Assembly (NCBI GenBank): GCA_945877995.1
Contig: CAMDXD010000098.1
Location: 1-11,016 of the forward strand
Source: Bordetella parapertussis
Lineage (GTDB): Bacteria; Pseudomonadota; Gammaproteobacteria; Burkholderiales; CAIKXV01
Length of the DNA: 11,016 nt
Direction of reading: 5' to 3'
Part shown: in pieces, positions 5,683 through 11,016 of the stretch
How the letters are laid out: every line of letters starts with the position of its first letter
How positions within the stretch are numbered: the stretch's first letter is position 1
Notes under the pieces: generated by a model
The model's database searches: none
What the model was told of the DNA's origin: nothing
Seen by the model: the letters and a program-made list of their open reading frames with translations, nothing else
Made by a program: the position numbers and the translations under genes

Positions 5683-6680
5683 ATCGTGCCGCGCCCCGTG
5701 ACACCATCGGTGCGGTGATCGCGTCGGTAATCCTTCCGACCGCGCTGCTGGCGGCCGGCAGTGCACTGGCCCAGGCACCGAAGTATCCGATCAAGCCGAT
5801 CCGCCTCCTGGTCACGCTCGGGCCGGGTTCTGCCGGCGACAACCTGTCCCGGCTGATGGCCGATGGCCTGTCGCGTTCGCTCGGCCAGCAGGTGGTCGTC
5901 GACAACCGTCCGGGTGCCGGCGGCAACGTCGCGGCTGAACTCGCGGCGCGCGCTGCGCCCGACGGCTACACGCTGTTCATCACCACCATCAGCACGCACG
6001 GCATCAATCCGACGCTGTACGGCAAGCTGGCCTTCGACCCGATCAAGGACTTCGCGCCGATCATCCTGGCGGCATCCAGCCCGAACATGCTGGTCGTGCA
6101 TCCGTCGCTGCCAGTGAAGACGGTGAAGGACTTCATCGCGCTGGCGCGGCAGAAGCCGGATGAGCTCACCTATTCGTCGGGTGGCACCGGTACCTCGCAG
6201 CACATGGCCGGCGAACTGTTCGGCATGCTCACCGGAACGAAGCTGACGCACATCGCCTACAAGAGCACGCCTTTGTCGATCAACGCGGTGCTCTCGGGCG
6301 AGACCATCGCCTCGTTCGCCAGCGTGTCGGTGGTGTCTGGCATCGTGCAGGCGGGCAAGCTGCGCACGCTGGGCGTCACCAACGCGAGGCGCATCCCGTC
6401 GCTGCCCGACCTGCCGACGATCGCCGAGAGCGGCGTGCCCGGCTTCTCGATCGCCGCCTGGTTCGGTTTCTCCGCCACCGGCGGCACGCCCGAGCCGATC
6501 GTCAACCTGCTCAACGCCGAGATGCGCAAGGTGCTGCAGGACCCGGGCAACCGGCAGAAGCTGGCGGCCCAGGGCATGGACGTGCTCGACAGCACGCCGG
6601 CGGAGTTCGCGGCCTACATCCGCTCCGAGATCGATCTGTGGGGCAAGGTGGTGAAGGCCTCGGGCGCGAAGGCCCAGTAG
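5679..6680 (+). CDS. Bug/TctC-family periplasmic solute-binding protein (Bug 2)
   Basis: The 333-residue protein has a signal peptide with a basic start (R3, R7) and hydrophobic stretch 10-27, cut after about A31 in ALA-Q. The mature part begins KYPIKPIRLLVTL. It shows the Bug blocks: ligand loop GPGSAGDNLSR with D54, VVVDNRPGAGGN, APDGYTLF, GTGTSQHMAGELF, and LPDLPTIAESGVPGF near the end. The usual VPF before the ligand loop is changed to V-T-L, hinting at a ligand different from Bug 1. The ATG at 5679 overlaps the RidA-like gene stop by four bases, so translation is probably coupled; the preceding GGCTGA region offers no strong ribosome binding site of its own. It ends 80 bases before Bug 3. 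It needs a TctAB-type permease, none of which lies in the window. Confidence 0.9.
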   Translation: MNRAAPRDTIGAVIASVILPTALLAAGSALAQAPKYPIKPIRLLVTLGPGSAGDNLSRLMADGLSRSLGQQVVVDNRPGAGGNVAAELAARAAPDGYTLFITTISTHGINPTLYGKLAFDPIKDFAPIILAASSPNMLVVHPSLPVKTVKDFIALARQKPDELTYSSGGTGTSQHMAGELFGMLTGTKLTHIAYKSTPLSINAVLSGETIASFASVSVVSGIVQAGKLRTLGVTNARRIPSLPDLPTIAESGVPGFSIAAWFGFSATGGTPEPIVNLLNAEMRKVLQDPGNRQKLAAQGMDVLDSTPAEFAAYIRSEIDLWGKVVKASGAKAQ

Positions 6681-6760
6681 CCGTGCATTCGTCAACCTGT
6701 ACAGAGAAGCCGACGGCGCGCTGCACCGACCGGCTCGCGTCGAAACCGGAGGAGATGACC

Positions 6761-7777
6761 ATGAAACGCCATTGCAACCCACTGAAGTCCGCCGCTCCCT
6801 GCCTGCAGGCGGCCGCCGGTGCGCTCGCGCTGGCCGTGTCCGGCGCTGCGTTCGCCCAGGCCGACGCTGCAAAGGATTTCCCGAACCGGCCGCTGCGCAT
6901 CATGGGCCAGGGCGTGGGCAGCACTGCCGACTACCTGTCGCGGGTGGTCGGCCAGAAGCTGACCGAACGCTGGGGCCAGCCGGTGGTCGTGGACAACCGT
7001 GCGGGCGCCGGCGGCACGATCCCGACCGAAGTTGCGGCGCGGGCAACGCCGGATGGACACACGCTGGTGATGGGGCATGCCGGGCCGATGGTCAGTGCGG
7101 TCACCCTGTACCCGAAGCTTGGCTACGACCCGGTGCGCGACCTGCAGCCGATCTCCATGGTGGCGCAGGGCGTCACCGCGCTGGTTGTGAACGCCAGCGT
7201 GCCGGTCACCAGCGTCAAGGAACTCATCGCCTATGCGAGGCAGAAGGGACGCCTCACCTACGGCTCCGCGGGCAACGGCACCATCAGCCACCTGTCGGGC
7301 GAACTGTTCAAGAAGGTGGCCGGCATCGAGATGGAGCACGTGCCGTACAAGAGCGCCGGTTTCGCGCTGACCGGGCTCCTGGCAAGCGACGTCCAGGTGG
7401 CGTTCCTGTCGCCGGTAACGGTGGCCGGGCAACTGAAGGCGGGCGGGGCGGCAAAGATGCGTCCGCTCGTCGTGTCGAGCCCGAAGCGCTTCGTCGGCGC
7501 TCCGGACATCCCGGGCTCGGCCGAGGCCGGACTGCCGCAGTTCGAGGCGCGCCTCTGGTTCGGGCTGTTCACCACGCAGAAGACGCCGAAGCCGGTGGTC
7601 GACAAGCTGCACCAGGCGGTGATCGAGATCCTCGCGATGCCGGAGGTTCGCGAGACCATCCTCAAGCAGGGCATCGAGGTCGTCTCCTCCTCCCAGGCGG
7701 AACTGGGCCGTTTCGTGGCGGAAGAGATCACCCGCTGGACGCCGATCATCAAGGCAGCCGGCATCACCGCCGACTGA
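6761..7777 (+). CDS. Bug/TctC-family periplasmic solute-binding protein (Bug 3)
   Basis: The 338-residue protein has a long signal peptide (K2, R3, K9; hydrophobic 15-31; AFA cut after about 32). The mature start DFPNRPLRI is near identical to Bug 1, suggesting a shared origin. The ligand loop is GQGVGSTADYLSR with D57, where the VPF of most relatives is replaced by M-G-Q. VVVDNRAGAGG, TPDGHTLVMG, GSAGNGTISHLSGELF and VPYKSAGFALTGLLASDVQV compressed over the middle complete the family pattern. CGGAGGAG (6747-6754) favours the ATG at 6761 with six bases between; the in-frame ATG at 6755 sits directly against that sequence and is less likely. It lies 19 bases ahead of the aldo/keto reductase gene. 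The deviating ligand loop suggests a different solute from Bugs 1 and 4; this is inference. Confidence 0.9.
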   Translation: MKRHCNPLKSAAPCLQAAAGALALAVSGAAFAQADAAKDFPNRPLRIMGQGVGSTADYLSRVVGQKLTERWGQPVVVDNRAGAGGTIPTEVAARATPDGHTLVMGHAGPMVSAVTLYPKLGYDPVRDLQPISMVAQGVTALVVNASVPVTSVKELIAYARQKGRLTYGSAGNGTISHLSGELFKKVAGIEMEHVPYKSAGFALTGLLASDVQVAFLSPVTVAGQLKAGGAAKMRPLVVSSPKRFVGAPDIPGSAEAGLPQFEARLWFGLFTTQKTPKPVVDKLHQAVIEILAMPEVRETILKQGIEVVSSSQAELGRFVAEEITRWTPIIKAAGITAD

Positions 7778-7796
7778 CCGGACCAGGGATGCCCCG

Positions 7797-8780
7797 ATGA
7801 AGACCCGTACCCTCGGACGCCATGGCCTGCAGGTCTCCGCCATCGGCCTGGGCATGGGCAGCACCACGACCAACTTCGGCGAGGCCGACGGCGAGGTGCA
7901 GGTCGCGACGATGCGCAGGGCGCTCGACCTCGGGGTGAACTTCCTCGATTCGTCCGATGCCTATCAGAAGGGCCGCCATGAGCAGCTGATCGCCGAGGCG
8001 ATCCGTGGTCGCCGCGAGGGCGTGGTGGTGGTTTCGAAGTTCGGCAACTTCGACCTGCCCGGCGGCAAGAAGGGCTACAACGGCAGGCCGGACTACGTGC
8101 CGCAGGCCTGCGACAAGAGCCTGAAGCAGCTCGGGGTCGACACCATCGATCTGTACTACCTGCATCGGATCGACCCGGACGTGCCGTTCGAGGAGACCTG
8201 GGGCGCGATGGCCAGGTTGGTCCAGCAGGGCAAGGTGCGCTTCCTGGGCCTCTGCGAGGCCGGTGCCGACACGCTGCGGCGCGCGAGTGCCGTGCATCCG
8301 GTGGCTGCGCTGCAGACCGAGTATTCGCTCTGGGAGCGCCATGTCGAGCGCGAGATCCTGCCCGCCTGCCGCGAGCTCGGCATCGGCTTCGTGCCCTACT
8401 CGCCGCTGGGACGAGGGCTGCTGACCGGGCGCGTGCGCTCGCTTGACGACATCGCGCCGAACGACCGGCGGCGCATCCATCCGCGCTTCCACGCGGGCAA
8501 CCTCGAGAAGAACCTGGAACTGCTCGCGCCGCTGCAGCGCATCGCCGACCGGCTCGGCGCGACGACCGCGCAGGTGGCGCTCGCCTGGCTGCTGGCGCAG
8601 GGCGAGGACATCGTGCCGATCCCGGGCACCAAGCAGCAGCAGTACCTCGAGCAGAACGTTGCGGCGGTCGACCTCGTGTTGACCCCTGCGGATATCGTCG
8701 AGCTCTCCGAAGCGTTCCGCCCCGGCGCCGGTGCCGGCGAACGCTATCCCACCGGCTATTTCAAGACGCTCGGAGGCTGA
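7797..8780 (+). CDS. Aldo/keto reductase (NADPH-dependent oxidoreductase)
   Basis: The 327-residue TIM-barrel reductase opens with TRTLGRHGLQVSAIGLGMG (3-21). The full catalytic tetrad is visible: D51 and Y56 in FLDSSDAY, K81 in VVVSKFG, and H123 in LYYLHRIDP. The C-terminal cofactor-binding stretch PIPGTKQQQYLEQN (274-287) is the usual loop for the phosphate of NADP(H). YSPLGRGLLTGR (201-212) is also typical. Overall it resembles the YakC/perakine-reductase-like group (AKR13 type), which reduces aldehydes or ketones or runs in the oxidising direction. The start is supported by CCAGGGA (7783-7789). It lies 19 bases after Bug 3 and only two bases before the M24-fold gene, so it is clearly in the same operon. 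It plausibly reduces a carbonyl intermediate released by the cluster's hydrolase. It is cytoplasmic, without signal peptide. Confidence 0.92.
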   Translation: MKTRTLGRHGLQVSAIGLGMGSTTTNFGEADGEVQVATMRRALDLGVNFLDSSDAYQKGRHEQLIAEAIRGRREGVVVVSKFGNFDLPGGKKGYNGRPDYVPQACDKSLKQLGVDTIDLYYLHRIDPDVPFEETWGAMARLVQQGKVRFLGLCEAGADTLRRASAVHPVAALQTEYSLWERHVEREILPACRELGIGFVPYSPLGRGLLTGRVRSLDDIAPNDRRRIHPRFHAGNLEKNLELLAPLQRIADRLGATTAQVALAWLLAQGEDIVPIPGTKQQQYLEQNVAAVDLVLTPADIVELSEAFRPGAGAGERYPTGYFKTLGG

Positions 8781-8782
8781 AC

Positions 8783-9961
8783 ATGCCCGACGCCATCCCC
8801 GATTCCCTGTATCCCCGTTTCTCCGATGCCGAGTTCGAGCGGCGGCATGCGCGTGCGCGCACGCTGATGTCCAGCGAGGGCCTCGCGGCGCTCGTGGTTT
8901 ACGGCCATTCCGGCATGTCGCGCCACATGCAGGCCGACGTGCTCTGGCTGTCCGGTTTCTTCGGTAACCGCAACAACTACGTGGCGATGGTCGACGGCGG
9001 CGCGCCTGTGCTGTTCGCGCAGTCGCACAACCATGTGCCCAACGCGCGCGAGATGGCCTCGATCGAGACGCGCTGGGGTGGCGCCGATTCGGCGGCCACG
9101 ATCGCGCGCTTCCTGCTCGATTCTGGTAGCGCACCCGGCGTGCTCGGCTGGGTCGGCGATGTGCCGGCCGCCGACTGGCTCACCTGGCAGAAGCTGCTGC
9201 CGGGCTGGATCTTCCGCGAGGTGACGCCGAAGTTCCGCAACCTGCGGCAGGTGAAGAGCGACGAAGAGATCGAATGGCTGCGCCTAGGCGCACAGCTGAC
9301 CGATGCCGCGCTGCAGGCGCTGATCGACGGGGCGCATGCCGGGCTGCGCGAGGCGGAACTCGGCGCGATCGTCGAATCGGCCGGCTTTGCCGCCGGTGGC
9401 CTGCCGCACCTGTGCTACCTCTCCTCCGGTGGCCAGGACGAGGCCTCCGCCTGCGTGCCCAGGCAGAACCTCACCCAGCGTGTGCTGCGCAAGGGCGACG
9501 TGGTGAACAACGAGATCAGCATCAGCCACTGGGGCTACTCGGGGCAGATCCAGCGGCCGATCTTCATCGGCGAGGCGCCCGGCGCGCGCTATGCATCGCT
9601 GTGCGCGGTCGCGCTCGAGTCCTACCAGCGCGGGCTCGAGGTACTGCGTGCGGGCGCCACCAGCGACGACCTGCTCGACGCGGCCGAGGTGATCCACGAG
9701 CGCGGCTTCACCATCAACGACTCCTTCCTGCATGGCTTCGGCGTCGGCCTGCTGCCGCCGAACCTCGGCACGCGGCGCACCGCCAAGGGCCGCTCGATTG
9801 CCCCGTTCGTGTTCGAGAAGAACATGTGCGTGGTGCTGCAGCCGAACATCGTCACCGAGGACGAGCGCGCCGGCGTGCAGCTCGGCAATCTGGTGCGCAT
9901 CACCGAGACCGGTGCAGAGAACCTGCATTCGGTGCCGCTGCGGTTTTTCGTCACCGGCTGA
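8783..9961 (+). CDS. M24-family (creatinase/prolidase fold) protein, metal ligands mostly lost
   Basis: The 392-residue protein has the two-domain layout of the creatinase/Xaa-Pro peptidase group: an N-terminal creatinase_N-like domain (about 14-150) ending in FRNLRQVKSDEEIEWLR, then a pita-bread domain (about 160-385). Aligned by eye to methionine aminopeptidase, the five metal-ligand positions (D, D, H, E, E) read E244 (in GDVVNNEIS), Q255 (in GYSGQIQRP), H317 (in FLHGFGVG), Q353 (in VLQPNIV) and G368 (in GVQLGNLVRITETG). Only the histidine is kept, so a two-metal peptidase is unlikely. Creatinase itself works without metal, but its catalytic histidine region is also not evident here (ACVPR at 223-227). 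It may be a metal-independent amidohydrolase or a binding protein. CGGAGG (8771-8776) precedes the ATG, two bases after the reductase gene. It is cytoplasmic; the substrate is unknown. Confidence 0.85.
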   Translation: MPDAIPDSLYPRFSDAEFERRHARARTLMSSEGLAALVVYGHSGMSRHMQADVLWLSGFFGNRNNYVAMVDGGAPVLFAQSHNHVPNAREMASIETRWGGADSAATIARFLLDSGSAPGVLGWVGDVPAADWLTWQKLLPGWIFREVTPKFRNLRQVKSDEEIEWLRLGAQLTDAALQALIDGAHAGLREAELGAIVESAGFAAGGLPHLCYLSSGGQDEASACVPRQNLTQRVLRKGDVVNNEISISHWGYSGQIQRPIFIGEAPGARYASLCAVALESYQRGLEVLRAGATSDDLLDAAEVIHERGFTINDSFLHGFGVGLLPPNLGTRRTAKGRSIAPFVFEKNMCVVLQPNIVTEDERAGVQLGNLVRITETGAENLHSVPLRFFVTG

Positions 9962-10029
9962 TGGAGGCCGCCATGCACGCAAAGGCGACCCTGCCAGCGG
10001 GTTCCGTCGTTCCTGGAGGAGGAAAAGCG

Positions 10030-11016
10030 ATGAACGTATCCGGATGGCTTTCGGGCAGCAGGCAGGGCGCTGGCCACCGCAGGTCTAGGTTCGCCGGCAT
10101 GCTGGCGACCGTGATGGTCGCGCTGGGCGGTACCGCGGCGGCGACCGTGGCCACGGCACTAGCGGCGCCAGGTACGGCGCTGGCGGCCGAGGCGAAGTAC
10201 CCGGTGCGTCCGGTGCGGCTGGTGGTGCCGTTCCCGCCGGGTGCGGCGAGCGACTTCCTCGGGCGCACGCTGGGCGCACGCCTGTTCGAGACCTGGGGCC
10301 AGCAGGTGGTGGTCGACAACCGGCCGGGCGGCGGTGGCATCCTCGGCGGCCAGCTGGTGGCCGCAGCCGCGCCGGACGGCTACACGATGGCGCTGGTCGG
10401 CACGCCACACCTGGCGGCGCCGCTGCTTCAGCGCGAGCTGCCGTTTCGTCCGATCGAGGACTTCACGATGGTGATGCAGATCGCATCGCTCGCCAACATA
10501 CTGGTCGTCGCGCAGCAGTTGCCGGTGAAGACGCTGCCCGAGTTCCTCGCGCACGCGAAGTCGCGACCCGGCCAGCTCAACATGGGCTCTGCCGGCATCG
10601 GCAGCGGTTCGCACATGGCCGGCGAATTCTTCCGCCAGGCGGCCGGCATCGATACCGTGCATGTGCCGTTCAAGCTGTTGTCCGATGCGCTGTCCGAGAT
10701 GTTCGCCGGCCGCGTCCACTACTACGTGTTCCCGGTGGCCGCGATCGCACCGGTGCTGCGCGAAGGCCGGCTGCGCCCGATCGCGGTCACCTCCGGCAAG
10801 CGGGCCAGTGGCTTCCCCGACGTACCTGCGATGACCGAGTCCGGCATGCCCAGCTTCGTGTACGACACCTGGTTCGGCATCATCGGGCCGGCGAAGCTGC
10901 CGGTGGCGATCGTCGACCGCTGGGTGGCCGACCTCGGGAAGATCCTGCGCGAGCCGGACACCGTCGAACGCATGCTCAAGAGCGGCAGCGATCCGGCCCC
11001 CACCAACGCGGCAGAG
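10030..11016 (+). CDS. Bug/TctC-family periplasmic solute-binding protein (Bug 4), cut by window edge
   Basis: This open frame of 329 codons has no stop before the window ends. By comparison with its neighbours some tens of residues are missing. The N-terminus carries a long signal region (basic residues R11, H16-R20; hydrophobic 21-45), cut after about A52 in ALA-A. The mature part starts KYPVRPVRLVVPF. It carries the ligand loop PPGAASDFLGR (D75), VVVDNRPGGGG, APDGYTMAL, GSAGIGSGSHMAGEFF and FPDVPAMTESGMPSF, all family hallmarks. The start at 10030 is chosen for the strong GGAGGAGG at 10015-10022. The frame is also open from ATG codons at 9961 (overlapping the M24-gene stop) and 9973, which would add a 19-23 residue hydrophilic extension ahead of the signal peptide. 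The intact VPFPPG loop makes it the most canonical of the four receptors. Confidence 0.9.
   Translation, partial: MNVSGWLSGSRQGAGHRRSRFAGMLATVMVALGGTAAATVATALAAPGTALAAEAKYPVRPVRLVVPFPPGAASDFLGRTLGARLFETWGQQVVVDNRPGGGGILGGQLVAAAAPDGYTMALVGTPHLAAPLLQRELPFRPIEDFTMVMQIASLANILVVAQQLPVKTLPEFLAHAKSRPGQLNMGSAGIGSGSHMAGEFFRQAAGIDTVHVPFKLLSDALSEMFAGRVHYYVFPVAAIAPVLREGRLRPIAVTSGKRASGFPDVPAMTESGMPSFVYDTWFGIIGPAKLPVAIVDRWVADLGKILREPDTVERMLKSGSDPAPTNAAE

Noticed and set aside
5334..6872. Minus-strand open frame of 512 codons under the RidA-like and Bug 2 genes
   Set aside because: Composition is that of a shadow frame (very rich in R, H, G, A with no domain pattern), while the + strand genes there carry clear family motifs.
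7764..9134. Minus-strand open frame of 456 codons opposite the aldo/keto reductase
   Set aside because: It is opposite a gene with a complete catalytic tetrad and cofactor motif; the antisense product has low-complexity, arginine-rich sequence.
10078..10095. Tat (twin-arginine) signal in Bug 4
   Set aside because: The sequence HRRSRFAG lacks the S/T-R-R-x-F-L-K order; the hydrophobic stretch and ALA-A site fit a Sec signal peptide.

Overview
The window is GC-rich, densely coded DNA. Twelve protein genes are supported: eleven complete, and a twelfth that runs off the right edge. No RNA genes, insertion sequences, integrases or CRISPR arrays were seen. Four tripartite-tricarboxylate-type (Bug/TctC) periplasmic receptors in one neighbourhood, together with the codon use, point to a betaproteobacterium of the order Burkholderiales (Bordetella/Achromobacter/Variovorax-like). 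The genus cannot be fixed from the sequence alone.

Left part (1-2127, + strand): an alpha/beta-hydrolase-fold protein whose nucleophile position is glycine overlaps by four bases (ATGA) a gene for a small exported beta-rich protein of unknown function. After a 217-base gap comes a four-helix membrane protein (DUF2269-like).

Middle (2133-3097): a GntR/FCD-family regulator on the minus strand is divergent from the long + strand cluster. The 284-base divergent region holds two copies of one 20-bp operator-like pattern, AACCA-N10-TGGTT. One sits inside the regulator's own predicted promoter and the other abuts the -35 box of the predicted cluster promoter. This makes autoregulation and control of the cluster a concrete, testable model.

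Right part (3098-11016, + strand): the order is a C-C-bond-hydrolase-like alpha/beta hydrolase (2,6-dihydroxypseudooxynicotine hydrolase type), Bug receptor 1, a RidA-family protein lacking the usual substrate-binding arginine, Bug receptor 2, Bug receptor 3, an aldo/keto reductase, an M24 (creatinase/prolidase-fold) protein that has lost most metal ligands, and Bug receptor 4 (cut by the window edge). Spacings of -4 to 123 bases on one strand suggest one transcription unit, or a few coupled ones. The 123-base gap before Bug 1 holds twin hairpins differing by a compensatory base-pair change.

Taken together, the right part looks like a substrate-inducible uptake-and-breakdown cluster. Periplasmic receptors would capture one or several small organic (probably carboxylated) compounds, and the cytoplasmic hydrolase, reductase, RidA-like and M24-like proteins would process them under the GntR/FCD regulator. 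The substrate is not identifiable from sequence. No TctA/TctB membrane subunits lie in the window, so the receptors would have to work with a transporter encoded elsewhere.
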